Shown: positions 10,149 to 22,086, counted from the stretch's first letter. The stretch: DNA of 64,000 nucleotides from Stagonosporopsis chrysanthemi (GCA_022560025.1 JAFISE010000102.1:1-64000), one strand, 5' to 3'. Notes: generated by a model not told the origin, from the letters alone. Numbers and translations: made by a program.

Positions 10149-11355
10149 ATGTCTTCCGTCAAGAGAGCTCGACAGGAGGACGCCGAGTCGAGTATCATTG
10201 GTGGCCATGAGACCGCGAGGTCCAGATTGCTGAAGCCGTTGGTCTACTCGGGCTCGTTGGACAATTTCAAGCACCAGGACTCTACGCCGGTCATCGGAAG
10301 AGAATACGAAGGCCTCCAAGTGAGAGATTTGTTGAAATGGGGGGACGAGATGATCCGGGATCTGGCCATCACCAGTACGTGAACAGCTTCACCAGCAACA
10401 ACCTCTATGTCTGACCTTCCATAGTCTCGCAGCGCGGCGTTGTTTTCCTCCGCGACCAAGATGTGACACCACACGAGATGAAAGACCTCATGCTTCGCAT
10501 AACCAAGCTCTCAGGCTGCCCCGAATCATCCGATCTGCACGTCCACCCTCTGACCGAAGAAGGCTCAGAACTCGGCGACCAGATCTCCGTCATCAGCAGC
10601 GAAAAGCAGAAGAAGGGCGGAGGACTCACACACCAGCTGTCGGACGTCAGCCGCTTCGCATCGGCAGGATGGCACACCGATATCTCGTTCGAGCCCGTCC
10701 CCTCCGACTACGCCATGCTGAAGATCCACACCCTTCCCGCAACAGGCGGTGACACACTTTGGGCCTCGGGATACGAAATCTATGACCGGCTATCGCCCGC
10801 TTTGCGGACAATGCTCGAGGGCCTGACAGCCACACACGACGCAAAGTTCTTCCTCGATGAGGCTGCAAGGCTAGGGAACCCGATCCGTAAGACAATTCGC
10901 GGAAACCCTCTGAACCAGGGTGAGGGCCTGGCAGCCGTCCACCCTGTGATTCGTACAAATCGTGAGTATTCTCCCTGTTTCGTCTGCCCTGACATGGAAG
11001 GCTAACACTGCAAACAGCCGTCACAGGTTGGAAATCCGTATACGTGAACAAAGGCTTCACCAAGCGCATCAACGGTGTGACCAAAGACGAGTCCGACATG
11101 CTACTTGGGTATCTCTTCAACATCCTCACCCAGAACCACGACGCCCAAGTGCGATTCAAGTGGCGACCGAATGACCTCGCCATCTGGGACAACAGGAGTA
11201 TGTGGCACTGCGCGACGTACGACTACAGCGATCCGCGCGCGGGAGACCGTGTGTGTAGTCTAGGCGAGGCTCCGTATCTAGATCTGAACAGCAAGAGCCG
11301 CAGAGAGGATTTGGAGGCAAAGGAGAATGTACAGGCGGGCCTTGTTATGGCGTAA
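10149..11355 (+). CDS. TauD/TfdA-family Fe(II)/2-oxoglutarate dioxygenase
   Basis: Three exons, 10149..10374, 10425..10961 and 11018..11355, with 50- and 56-nt introns, giving 366 aa. The facial triad is visible: His159 and Asp161 in 'AGWHTDISFEP' and His318 in 'NRSMWHCATYDY'. 'RGVVFLRDQDVT' and 'GDTLWASGYEIYDRLSP' are typical of the fungal branch annotated as alpha-ketoglutarate-dependent sulfonate or taurine dioxygenases. Such enzymes hydroxylate the carbon next to a sulfonate (or a related acid) to release sulfite, or act on aryloxy acids. The exact substrate is unknown. It has no signal peptide and is likely cytosolic. The divergent Dal5-type transporter suggests coupled uptake and breakdown. 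It is convergent with the photolyase gene, 66 bases away. Confidence 0.92.
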
Positions 11356-11421
11356 TCTCGAGTAAGGAAGAAGCGCGCATGAAGCGAGAGTGTGAACATA
11401 AAGAAATCAATACTGCCGGGA

Positions 11422-13467
11422 TCATGTCCGATCTGCGATGTCGCTGTTGTCCTTCAACTTCTTCCGTGTGACCATCTTGTCCAGCGTTCCCTGGCTTGCC
11501 TCCCTCTTATGCCCCGCTTTGGTACTCTTCTTACTACTTGGCTCCATCTTGTGTCCAGCTTTACTCTTCTGTCCTGTGTTACTGATCGCCGTCTTGTTCC
11601 CCGTGAACGTTTTATTGTCCGCCTTCCCCCTGCGACTCGTCTTCGGGCTAGGGGGCTCTTTCACATCGTTCTCTTCGTGCCCATTGGCGTCCTCATGCTC
11701 GACCATAGCGCCCGGTGGTCCCTTGGTACCCACAGTTGGGCCCTCGGCTTTGTCGTCGAACAGCTTACGCCATGTGCCATTGAGAACCTTGGGGTCGTTT
11801 CCGTGCAGACCAATGTGGTATGCGTTCTTCATGCCTTCAATGCACACCTCTCTCTGCGTGGGGAAGTCGAACATAGGTTTGGGATACGCTTTCTTCCCGT
11901 CAACCTCAGTCTCGCTCCCGTCACCCTTGATGACACAGCCCCACTTCTTCTGGTCCGCAATAGGCGCCTTCCACGGCTCGTAGATGTACTTCTGCGGATA
12001 CTTTTCCAACTCGGGCACGAACTTGCGCACGAAATTCCCCTCTTTGTCCCACTTCTGCGGGAACGCAATAGGAGAGTAGCACCGGTAGAACTGCGAGTAA
12101 AAGGCTGTGCAGCTCAGCCACTGCCAGTTGCCGATGTTGCAGGCGGCTTCGTGGTCAATCAGCCACTCTTCAAAGACCTCAGCTCCACGCTCCCAGTCTA
12201 TGTAGCAGCCGCCGCGGGTCAGGAAGCATGCTACGGCGTGCCGTCCTAGATGGTGGATCCAGCCTTCGTACTTGAGCTGGCGCATCAGAGCATCGATCCA
12301 TGGAAACCCTGTGCGGCCTTCGCGCCAGCGCTGGAAGTGCGTCTCGGCCTGCGCGTCGTCGACAAGGTACTCGCCTGTGATCAGGCCTGAGGTGGTGTCG
12401 ATCTTGGACGGTAAGTGCCAGGGTATGAAACGGCAGTTTGCGTTGCCGTAGGTCTGACCGAAGGCATAGCCCAGTGATGCCTGCGCACCAAAGTACATGT
12501 CGCGGAAGAGAAGTTGACCGGTCAGACTGGTTGGTGGCTGAGACGCATGGCCTTTGTATTTGTCGACGACGTCCTGGCAGCGCCAGTAGAACTCTCGGCA
12601 GCTGAGAGAGCCGAAGTGCATGTGTGGAGACAGGAGAGTGGTCGCTTGAGGCTCGAACGCTGTTGGGGCGGTTTTCGGCTTCTCGAATGTCGCTGTATAG
12701 TCTTCGTTGGCGATGATTTCGTCCAGCATCTTCAGCGCTATTGTCTCGCCACCTGTATGCTGGGTTGTCGCTGGCTTGAGACCCAACTCCTCCATGGTAG
12801 GCACTGCGAAATCACCATTCGGCCCGGCAAGCTTTGTATAGCTTTCTTCATCACCATCTCGCTGCTTAGCATTGATATCCGGCTTGCTGTCTGGGACCTC
12901 CTGCTCAAAATCTAGACTCGTGTCCCCTGGATCGGGCAAGGTTTTTGGTGCTGCAATCGGCCTTGGAATCTGCCCGATCTTCTTTCCTGCAGCCTGGACT
13001 TGGTTGATGGTCATTGTCGGTTTGCCGTTGTTCTGCTCCACCAGCTCATCCGGATCGTACAATGTGCGTCCATACCTAACCACAACTTCAACGCCTGCTT
13101 CTTTCGCCAGCGCCATGACTTTCTGGTCCCTCTCGCGTGCGTACGCATCCGTGTCCTTTTCAAAAACCAGATGCGTTATCTTCCACTGCTTGAAAAGCTT
13201 CGGGAACAGCGTCTGTGGCGCCTCTCTAATTAGGAAAAGCTTCGACTTAGGGTTGAGCTTGGTAATGGATTTACTGAGGTCAGATTGACAGTCCAGCAGA
13301 TACTGCCAGCGATTTGGGCCGACGCGCGCGCGGTAGACGTAGTGAGGATCCCATGTCCAGATGGGATAGAGGCATTCGGGCTTGAGGTCCAGTGCGGCCT
13401 TGAGTGCAGGAGAATCATGCAGGCGCAGATCGGTACGGAACCAGTATATTACCCGTGGTTTTGGCAT
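11422..13467 (-). CDS. phl1: (6-4) photolyase / animal-type cryptochrome (CryA/PHL1-like)
   Basis: A single exon of 681 aa. Residues 1-130 form the photolyase N-terminal alpha/beta domain ('VIYWFRTDLRLHDSPAL'), and residues about 230-510 form the FAD-binding domain, with 'RTGFPWIDALMRQLKYEGW', 'IHHLGRHAVACFLTRG', 'NIGNWQWLSCTAFYSQF' and 'KYIYEPWKAP'. The HHxxRHAVACFLTRG segment marks the (6-4) photolyase/animal cryptochrome clade, to which fungal CryA and Cercospora PHL1 belong. These repair UV (6-4) photoproducts and can regulate light-dependent development. The last roughly 130 residues are an acidic then lysine-rich disordered tail with NLS-like basic clusters ('SSKKSTKAGHKR', 'MVTRKKLK'). 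No intron was found. Whether the protein is a repair enzyme, a regulator or both cannot be told here. Confidence 0.9.
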   Translation of the reverse strand: MPKPRVIYWFRTDLRLHDSPALKAALDLKPECLYPIWTWDPHYVYRARVGPNRWQYLLDCQSDLSKSITKLNPKSKLFLIREAPQTLFPKLFKQWKITHLVFEKDTDAYARERDQKVMALAKEAGVEVVVRYGRTLYDPDELVEQNNGKPTMTINQVQAAGKKIGQIPRPIAAPKTLPDPGDTSLDFEQEVPDSKPDINAKQRDGDEESYTKLAGPNGDFAVPTMEELGLKPATTQHTGGETIALKMLDEIIANEDYTATFEKPKTAPTAFEPQATTLLSPHMHFGSLSCREFYWRCQDVVDKYKGHASQPPTSLTGQLLFRDMYFGAQASLGYAFGQTYGNANCRFIPWHLPSKIDTTSGLITGEYLVDDAQAETHFQRWREGRTGFPWIDALMRQLKYEGWIHHLGRHAVACFLTRGGCYIDWERGAEVFEEWLIDHEAACNIGNWQWLSCTAFYSQFYRCYSPIAFPQKWDKEGNFVRKFVPELEKYPQKYIYEPWKAPIADQKKWGCVIKGDGSETEVDGKKAYPKPMFDFPTQREVCIEGMKNAYHIGLHGNDPKVLNGTWRKLFDDKAEGPTVGTKGPPGAMVEHEDANGHEENDVKEPPSPKTSRRGKADNKTFTGNKTAISNTGQKSKAGHKMEPSSKKSTKAGHKREASQGTLDKMVTRKKLKDNSDIADRT

Positions 13468-14226
13468 GGTGAGCGTAGTGGAATGTTATTTGAAGAGTGA
13501 ACCACAATGGCTGGAGTAGAGGTTCCGCGGTATCAAGGCGATAGACAATAGCACTCAGGGGCAATAGGCAAGCAAATGGAACAGATGATTGCGATTGCGA
13601 TTGAGACAGGAAGCACCAACGACAAAGGACCTGTTCCTGATCCGAGTGGTTGGTAGACATGCGGTCATAGATCGTCGCTAATCTGGCGCTAGAGCACACC
13701 AACCGTTTCCGGCGACCTGGATTCGTGATTGGTGAATGCATACAAATTTGTGAGATGAACTATATCAAAAGTTGCGACAACACCGTGTGTAAGAAAGAGG
13801 TAGTCCAGTTGTGGATGAATTACTACAGAGTGCTGGAAATGAAGATGTCGTCTAAGCAACAACAGCTGTATAAAGACGTTTCTCTTCTGCGATCACGCAA
13901 AATATCATCCCAAAAAGCAAAATAGGTGCGTGAGCATCTACTGTGCATATACAACATGAACATGCTGAGGGAGTAATGTGGTGCGATGCGGACTCGAACA
14001 AGCGAACTCCACATCTTTCGTGATAAATTCGATCATTGATCATGTGATTAAGTTTCTGAGCCATGAGGTCTTCTGAATGTCGACATAAAGTTAGTGCTCA
14101 CATTATTGCGTATATATACGTGTGACAGAGGGTACATGCATCGTTCATGTAAATCCTCGAGACCAATTGTTTGTCACTGTGGGCCGGCAAGATCCATCCG
14201 AGGACCCACCAAACTCCACACGCCTA
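13468..14226. other. Intergenic region
   Basis: The upstream region of the photolyase gene and downstream region of the glutaminase gene. It contains a GCGATT hexamer repeated around 13587-13600 and an AT-rich part from 13740 to 14130. A GTTCGAGTCC-like string at 13985-13997 was examined as a tRNA T-arm and rejected. No coding region is supportable. Confidence 0.6.
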
Positions 14227-16739
14227 CTACTCATACTCAAACGCCTTCGCTGCTGTTCCACCACAAGCCCTTTCAAGGGTGAGGAACGCGAAATGCCCAC
14301 CGACAACTGGTCTTGCGAAGAACCACGGTCCAGGAAACCCGCCATCGCCTTCGGTGTTGTACAAGTCTGTGAAGGGGCGATCGGTGACCGTCTCGTTGAG
14401 CCACACCGCCACTCGGTCAAGAATGTCAGAGCGGACTTTCTTCGATGCGACGGCTGCGGCCTCGAACTCCCAGTCGGATTTGGTGTACAGGTGTCGGCTG
14501 TCGAGAGGAAGGCCGTACTTCTGCATGACGTCGGCGTACCATTTAGACTGTCCCTTGTAGACGCTTGACGGGATGAAGTCTTTGGTGATAAGACGGCGAC
14601 CGTTGGACTCCTTGCTCGGTGACAAGGGCTCTTGAGGATGCGCATCACCTGGCGCGTAGCCCTTTGTACCCGACTTCTCGTCAATTGCGTCGGAAGTCGC
14701 ATTTGTGGTGCTTGGATGAAAGCACAGCACCGCGTCCGCGTACAGCGAGTACAGAGTTGTCCAGCTCCCATACCAATCATACGCAAGCTTAGCATGACCG
14801 CCGTCACGCGAGATGCCGTACTCCTGCCACTTCTCAATATAAGTTTCGGAAATGTTGCGGTAATGCTTTGCATCGCCGGTGCGGTCCATCAAATCTGCAA
14901 TCTCGCTGAAGGCTTTAATGCCGATTATGCCCTTCAATGCCAAGTTGGTTTGAAGTGGAAGCCAGCCAGCAAAATCGTCCGTACAGACTGTTCACGGTCA
15001 GCTGATTGACGAGGATGTAGCATGTGCAGCAGATACTTACGTTGATTGTGGGGCTCGAGGGCGTCTTCGACTAGGTAGCCTGTCCATTGTTTCCAGAGAT
15101 CATAACTGCCCTCTAGCCACTTCTTGGCTTGTTTGATACCTTTGCTATATCCACCCCATGTGTCATCAATGTATAACATGCCGCCATGTTCACCGATGTT
15201 TGTGAGCGCGAATGGCTTCTTGTCTGAGTCTACATAGTCGGTGTCATCACCAACGGTAGACCAAATCGACTGAGCTTCAGAATCAGAGCTGTAGCTCATA
15301 GAGTTGATCAGAGCCAGACCCATGATGAGCATGTCGCCACATTCCTCCACGGGCATGTACTCGTCACGGCCATCCGCATGACCGGTTAGATTGGGGAAGT
15401 GTGCACCCAGATCGTGCATCGAGTACTTGTTGGGATACTGACCGCTGAGCTGGTGTTCCAGAAGAGGCTCAAGGAGGTATGCGAGCCACCTTGGGTTCGT
15501 GTAGAGGAAAAAAGGAAAAGCGGGGAAAATAACGTCAACGGTCTGGCTATTGCCGTTGGACGAGATTTCTTTCAAGAAAAGCAACGGGCTCTCTGGCGTT
15601 CCAGAGAAGCTCGTGGCACCCATAGCTTGTCGCGCAGAGAGTGCAACAATGTCAACATAGTTGGACGAGCCAGACTGATAGGCATCAGTGCGCAATTGTT
15701 CGGAGTAGTTGCTCGCCAGACTGTAGGCATTGGCAAAGTCTCCGTAGTGGAATTTGATGAGCTTATTATCATCGTGGAACCATGATGACCATAGAGGTCT
15801 CATAAACGTAAGACCACGGGCTGAGGCGTACTGCGTGACAGGGTCCTGAATGTGCGTGATCGTGAAGAGAACGCTCTCGCCAGCTGGTTTTGACAAGGCC
15901 GAGGATGTGTTCTTCAGCTTGAAAGTTTTCGAAAAAGCAAACACGGGCTCCTCATCCATGATGGAGCGGAACTTTTCGTCGACCTGATCCTGCAGTGTGC
16001 CAGTCCTTGCAAATCGCTGTCGCAGCAGCGCCGATGTTCCCGCTTCATGTCTCACATGGCTCGGCCCAGTGAAGTGCAGCTGGCCCCACTCGGCCTGATC
16101 ATGCTCCTCAGTGAAAATCTGCTCGACCTGGCGCTTGACGCTCCATGTCTTCAGCTTTTTGGCGGAGCCAGCAGCCTCTTGTTCGGTTAAACGCCATTCT
16201 ATAAGGCTGTCTCGCTTGCCGCTGACCCATTGTCCATTAACGTCGATGTAGATAGACACATCGAAGCTGCCTTGTACGTAGACGCTGAGATACGCAGCAG
16301 GTATCGCTTGTCGTAGGGTAGATGTCGGCGTGATGGGCGAGAGGAAGCTCAGTGTGATCTCGAGATCGCTGGCACTAGCAAGCTTCGGCGGCGCAGGGAT
16401 TGAGTAGGTCAAGTTCGTCGTGCTCGCGTCATACGTTGATCCTTTGTATTTCGGGAATGCGACTGTATAGTGCTCGCTGCTCTGTTCCAGCGAGTCGTGT
16501 GGGCGACCGAGCAGCGGGTAGACGTTGTTGGTGTCAGGGACAGATGCAAGCACAGAAAAGCCAAGCTCATCGCCTGTCCAGAACATGGGCCATTTACTCC
16601 AGGGTTCCTCGCGTGCATTTTGCAGCCATGTGCTGAGATATGGGTTCCTCACGATCAATGGGAGGATGGGCGGTTTGAGGGACGAAGCTTCCGCGATGCT
16701 TGCTAAAAGCGATGCAGCTATGACGCTGAAGGCTCGCAT
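14227..16739 (-). CDS. gtaA: Secreted glutaminase, GtaA-like (DUF5127/DUF4965/DUF1793 type)
   Basis: Two exons, 15041..16739 and 14227..14987, with a 53-nt intron (GTAAGT donor, CAG acceptor), giving 819 aa. The N-terminus 'MRAFSVIAASLLASIAEASS' is a good signal peptide. The first half has the family strands ('PLIVRNPYLSTWLQ', 'PMFWTGDELGF'); the second is the (alpha/alpha) DUF4965/DUF1793 region, with 'GMLYIDDTWGGYSKGI', 'CTDDFAGWLPLQTNLALKGI' (made by the splice) and 'SRDGGHAKLAYDW' near the end. The family was founded on Aspergillus glutaminase A, which hydrolyses L-glutamine outside the cell. The ATG at 16739 is the only in-frame ATG giving a signal peptide. Several N-glycosylation sequons are visible. 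The exact substrate is inferred from the family. Confidence 0.88.
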
Positions 16740-17165
16740 TGCGATCAGCAGTAACCAAGTACGATAATGAATAACAACGCGCAATGCCAGAAACAGAGGT
16801 ACGACCAGTCTATATTGTTGTTGAAGGAAGAGCGAGCTGTCGAAGCTCTGGGGTAGCTTTCATGCGGGGGCTGTGGGGCGATCCGCGTCATTGTGTTTCA
16901 GCGCGACAGCCTCGGGCGGCCCAGAGACTGTCGCCAAGCTCCTGACTGCATTGAGATAGACCATTACATGGCAACGAAGCATGCATATGTAGCATCGTGA
17001 TGCAGTATGTACAAGTCGTTGTACCAAACATTGTGCATTTACTTCGTCCCATCATCCAAAGCACGTCTTGCTTCATCCGGGTATGTCTAACATCCAACTT
17101 TTGAAGTATGCCATTCCAAACGCCATCGCTATGCAATCGAACCAACAGTGACCCGGCCTGCTCAC
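16740..17165. other. Intergenic region
   Basis: The 5' side of the glutaminase gene and 3' side of UTP15. A TATATT-like element lies at about 16811. No coding sequence is supportable. Confidence 0.6.
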
Positions 17166-18849
17166 TCACGCCTCGACAGCACCTTCACCCCCGGCGCTCG
17201 CCGTCAGCATATCAACCATGCCTTGTACACTCCATGCTATTTGACTAGCCTCGACTGTGACTCTTACACGGCTCATGAGTGCATCAACCAAGGTGTCGAT
17301 CTCTTCGCTCCGACCCAATTGGTCGGCGTATAGATCCAAGACTACCAGGGCGACATCGGTGGTCAAACGAGTGATGCGGTAGTCGGAAATGTTCTTGATT
17401 AGCCAGCGCAAAACGGGCTGCAAAGTAACCTCGTCGCGGTTTGCAAGAGCGGAGCGTAGCGCGGAACGGTGTCGGAGGGCTGTCAGAAGGGAGAGGGACT
17501 GCGTGCGTGCGTTGTTATCCTACGAAGGCGTCAGTGGTTGTCCATCTAGAGTGAAAGCTTGAACATACCGTCGACTCGAGCACCATATCCAATGCCTTGG
17601 CATACTGGGCCTGTCGCAGGGCATGCGCCCATGGGTGTCCAGCCGTGACTTTGCCGCGTGCATTGCCCTCAATTACAATATCTGCGCTCTCACCTGTGAA
17701 GTCTTTGCCTCGGACACGCCTCTCCCAGCCCTTACCACGCTTGCGCTTCTTGGAGCGATCGTACTCATCGATCGTGCCCTCCATCAAGGCTTTCATCTCC
17801 TTCTCGCGCTCGCGTGCAAGCGCCTTCTGTTCGCCGCTCAAATGAGTACGAACAGAAAGGATACCAGAAGATAGGCCGACGGCGATGTGCTTGTCCTCCT
17901 TCTGACTTGGGATTACGGAAAGGGAGAGGATGGGCGAAGGATACTTCAGCCCACCGACCACATTCCAGCCTGAGGTCTCAAAGACCTTGACATGGCCATC
18001 GAGAGAGCCAGAGAGAAGGCGTGAGCCATCGTTCGCGAGCGAGAGCGCTGTGACTGTCTTCTGATGGTTGCGTAGCATTTGAATTGGCTTGGCAGCGACG
18101 ATGTCCAAGACAGAGATGGCGTTGTCGCTGGTTGCGAGGACGGCAGTGCCCGAGGGCATAGGCAGGACAGTCTCAATCGGGTGCTGGTGCTTGAAGACCA
18201 TAACTGCTTTGCCGCCTGCGCGCGAGTCCCACAGCCGTACGGTCTGGTCGTAGGAACCGGAGACGATGAGACCAGACTGCGCCGGCATGAAGGTACCTGT
18301 ACGCACATAATCCTGGTGACCTTCGAAAGTGGTGATGCTCGTGTCGCTGGGAAGGTCCCATAAGCGCACAGTGCGGTCGTCGGAGCAGCTCATGAGGCTT
18401 GTGAGATCGGCCGGGTTCCATTCGGTCGTCCACACGGGCTGCTTGTGCTCCTTCCATGTCTTCAGGATTGCTCGGCTCTTGACGTCGAACGCCTGAATGG
18501 ACCCGCTGTCGCCACCTGCGACCAGAATACGGCCATCTCTTCGCAGGTTTCCAGATCGCGCAATGTCGTCAACGCCAAAGCGCGAGATGGTCTTGACGAC
18601 CTTGCGGGTCTTGGAGGAGAAGATCTGCACACGTGACCCGGTAGTCACGGCAAACAGGTCCTGCGGCGCAGTGAGCGAGTTCGAGGGCGGCGGGGTCGGG
18701 ATCGAGATGTGCGTGACCGGCGACGAGTGCTGCGACGGGTCGAGGCGAAGCTCCGAGGTGAACGAGTTCCAGTACTGCTGCTCCGAGGTGATGGTCGAGG
18801 GCCCCTTGGGCAGCTTGACGGGCTGCAGTAGCTGTACTTCGGCGGCCAT
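17166..18849 (-). CDS. UTP15: U3 snoRNP-associated protein UTP15 (WD40)
   Basis: Two exons, 17569..18849 and 17166..17519, with a 49-nt intron (GTATGT donor, CGTAG acceptor), giving 544 aa. Residues about 30-340 hold the WD40 propeller; clear repeat ends are 'CSDDRTVRLWDLPSD', 'SGSYDQTVRLWDSRAGG' and 'SGSLDGHVKVFETSGW'. A basic linker ('RSKKRKRGKGWERRVRGKDF') follows, then the UTP15 C-terminal helical domain. UTP15 is a t-UTP/UtpA member of the small-subunit processome, coupling rDNA transcription to 18S pre-rRNA processing in the nucleolus. Length fits the family. It is divergent from the homeobox-C2H2 gene. Confidence 0.93.
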
Positions 18850-19387
18850 GGCGGGCTGTTATGCGCACACGAGGTGGGTTTGGTTGGAGCGCAGCTCTAT
18901 GTTGCGCAGACCTACAGTACCTTCGTCGAGCAACTTTTTTTGGTGGAGCATCGCGCTAGGCGAGGCCGGTCTGGCGCGCTTTCGGCACCGATAGATCGAT
19001 CCATCATGAACCATGAACGGCAGAGCTGGTGCCCACGACTCACCGCACCGCGCAGCTTGACATCTCGCCTGACCTGGGACGGTTGTCGCCGCAGTCAAGC
19101 GCTCTTCCCAGCATGGCATACTGCTGCCAGCGGTCGGCGTAAACCTTACCTTCCGGGCAAACGTTGCCAAGTTCAGCCCTAGTGTTGCCTGATGATCGCC
19201 TGGCGCGAAGACGGATGATCAAGAAGGCGTGCCAGGCGTGTCCGCGGCAACAAACATCTCATCATCGCCAGCACGGCAGCTTTGTTCTACCCTGACACAT
19301 CCACTCGTGTGGTCTCTTGTTTGACGCAGATTCGATTGGCCTTCTGGCGTCTGGGTTCCTGATGCAAGGAGGCGCGCATTCGCCATC
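18850..19387. promoter_or_regulatory. Divergent promoter region between UTP15 and the homeobox-C2H2 gene
   Basis: A 538-bp region separates two divergent start codons. No TATA box, repeat or supportable small gene was seen. An A/T stretch 'CAACTTTTTTTGG' lies near 18930. Confidence 0.5.
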
Positions 19388-22086
19388 ATGTCCGCCATGA
19401 GCGACAACCTGGATGAGTTCTTCGACTTCGCACGACTGGAGCAGGATAGCCATGTACACGATTCATTTTCAAATATCGAATTTGACCAAGCAGCGTTTGC
19501 TGGGGGCGTCACTGCCATGGATTGGCAGCCCGCGGCCCCTAATCACACTCTAGTGCAGGGAGAGCATCAGCGATTTGATATACAATGGCCGCTGGACGGT
19601 CTGCTGGACCACCCGTTAGCTCACGATGATTCAAACATAATCACTGCTGTGTGGCCCGTCAGCGACGCCCTTGTTGTGGACATCCACCAGTGTCTTGATC
19701 CTACACCTTCAATGTCATTGCAATCACATGACGTTGTCGGTCTCATCACTGATCAAACGTCCCCACCTTTCTCTCCTGAAGCGAATGGTATTGCAGCATC
19801 TCTACGCGGGCCAGTGCATAACACCGTCGATGAAAGGCCAGTGGTGCAGGCGCTGGGTCACAGCGAGGTCGCACCTTCCAATACGACCAAGGCCTCACTA
19901 CCAACATGTCGTACTTCGTCTGCAAGCTGGAAGCCCGCTTCAGCGAAACGAAAAGGCCCCCAGAGTAGGATCCCGCTCGAGTCCAGACAAATTCTAGAGG
20001 ACGAGTTCGCCACAAATCCATATCCCTGTAACTGGGAATACGACATCATCGCCCATCAGGCCAATCTTGATGTGAAGAAAGTCCGCAATTGGTTCAATAA
20101 CACTAGAGCGAGGAAAAAGGGTGAAGGTAACTCACAATGAAGTTTGCGAAGATACACCGCTTATTCATACATTCAGATCCTGATGACACTGCTCGAAAGG
20201 GACAACACGAGAGCACACAACCCCTCGAGCCAAAACTTTCAAGAGACAGCCTAGAAGCTCTTGACGTCTATGCTGAGGAAGCTATCGAACCGCCTCAGCC
20301 GCCCCTAGCATTATATCTTGCACAGTCTTATCGAGAGGAAGGCGTCGAACTAACGGTCATACAGGCTGCCATGGACAGTGACTCTCTTAGTGGTAGTGGC
20401 TCTTCTGACAGAGGCGTGTGGTCGGCATCAAGAAGAGGATCTGCTGTTGAATCCACGGTGTCGTCCGAAGGCACCGCAGCAACCACCTATACCGTGTCCT
20501 CGAACGGCAGCCACAGCAATGTCTCTTCATTTGGTCGAGAGCGACGCCGTGGCCGCAGGAGAATGGCTTGGAAAGAATCCACTCACACTCGGTCAATCAA
20601 TGGCGTGAACAGTGCAGGCCAGCCTCAACAAGACCTGCCGTTCTTCTGCACCTTTTGTCCTCGAGCATTCAAGACCAAGTACGAATGGATTCGTCACGAA
20701 GACTCAGTGCATGCCCTTCGAACGACATGGATATGCTGCGACACGAAGACTTCTGCTCTGCAGTCTTGCCCGTTCTGTGGTCAAACGCATCCTGATGATG
20801 CCCATATGGCGACACACAAGTACCAGCAGTGCCGATCGAAGCCGGAAGCACAGAGAACATTCTATCGTCGCGATCACTTCGTACAACATCTTCATCACGT
20901 TCACTTCGCCAGCGTCAAACATCCATCAGTACGTGTGGGTTGTCAAGCACGTCTCCTGGCATCAGAAGGACACAACTTTGGTTGCAAGGACTTGTCACTG
21001 AAATGGCGAAGATTTGGAGCGCCCATGAAGAAAGACGACCCCATGCTCCACTGCGGTTTCTGTGGAAAGAGGTCCAAAGACTGGTCAGAGCGTTGCGAAC
21101 ACGTTGCTGAGCACTTCACCGCTCGTGAGCTCTCCAGGTCCGTATGGTGGGCAGAGCGAAAAGAGAACCACCTTGAGAATCTCTATTCTACCACACCTTT
21201 CGAGTCTTTTCGATGTCGGTATTGCCTAAAAGTCTTCACCGACATACAGGCCATGAACGAGCACTCTCATTGTCGTGTCTGGAGTTGTCGGTTTTTGCGA
21301 AGCTTCGATGATGTGGCTGCTGACAATGCTGGCCCACCACTTTGTCAGGACTTCCCTTCCGCAAAATCTCACCATTGTCATCTCTGTGGAGCTGGCTATC
21401 GAGCAGTACATGTCGAACACGCTCAAAACTACCACAGATACCGATCGTGTAACCAGGAGTTCTATGCATCCCAGGAAGCTTTTCTCCAGCACTTGCACAA
21501 CTTTCATGGTGCATCTCAGCCCGCCCTGCTACGTGGCAGCCCTGTCATAGAGCAGACCTTTATGCGAAACAAGGGTGCTTCCTTCGAGCCTGTCGAATTC
21601 AATGAGGTGACACAGCCATGTCACATGGAACTTACAGCAACCCCACTCACACCCTTCTCTGCTGATCAGTCGGCTTACGGTACTGCCAGCGGTGATAGAA
21701 AAGACCAGAAACAGCATAAGAGGCATTCTCCAGTGCTGAGGCAATCTGCCACAGCACACGCTCAACAAACTTCAGATGCGTCCAAAACACTCAGGCAACG
21801 GTCGGACACAGCTACAGCCAAGGCCGACTCCCACGAGCCTCCATTTTTGCGCCTGAGTACTTATGTTCCATTCTTATCGTCGCGCATCTTTTATTCACGC
21901 ACCAAGTCCTCGGAGCTACCAACAGCCAGTCAAGCGGTGATTGAAGAGATGCCCAAGCCACATCTGACATCCTTGGTAATGAGTGCAGGGCTCATCAGTA
22001 TGGCTGTAGCACGTTGGACGATCAGACCAGAGAAGCGGTCTAAGGACGGTCTGATTGAGCTAGTCCTTGATGAGGGAGCGGACTGA
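19388..22086 (+). CDS. Homeobox plus C2H2 zinc-finger transcription factor
   Basis: Two exons, 19388..20126 and 20177..22086, joined by a 50-nt intron (GTAACT donor, TTCAG acceptor) that keeps phase (G|AT gives Asp), for 882 aa. Without splicing there are two overlapping frames, with TGA of the first overlapping ATG of the second. Residues about 187-245 are a homeodomain, recognition helix 'VKKVRNWFNNTRARKK'. Acidic/Ser-rich and basic ('RERRRGRRR') linkers follow. From about residue 402 come several C2H2/C2HC-like fingers ('FCTFCPRAFKTKYEWIRHED', 'CGFCGKRSKDWSERCEHVAEH', 'CRYCLKVFTDIQAMNEHSH', 'QEFYASQEAFLQHLHNFHG'). Homeobox-C2H2 factors are a known filamentous-fungal class, some with roles in sporulation. 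DNA targets are unknown. Confidence 0.85.

Noticed and set aside
13975..14065. tRNA-like GTTCGAGTCC string on the minus strand
   Set aside because: The five-base T-stem does not pair and no acceptor stem or anticodon arm could be built.
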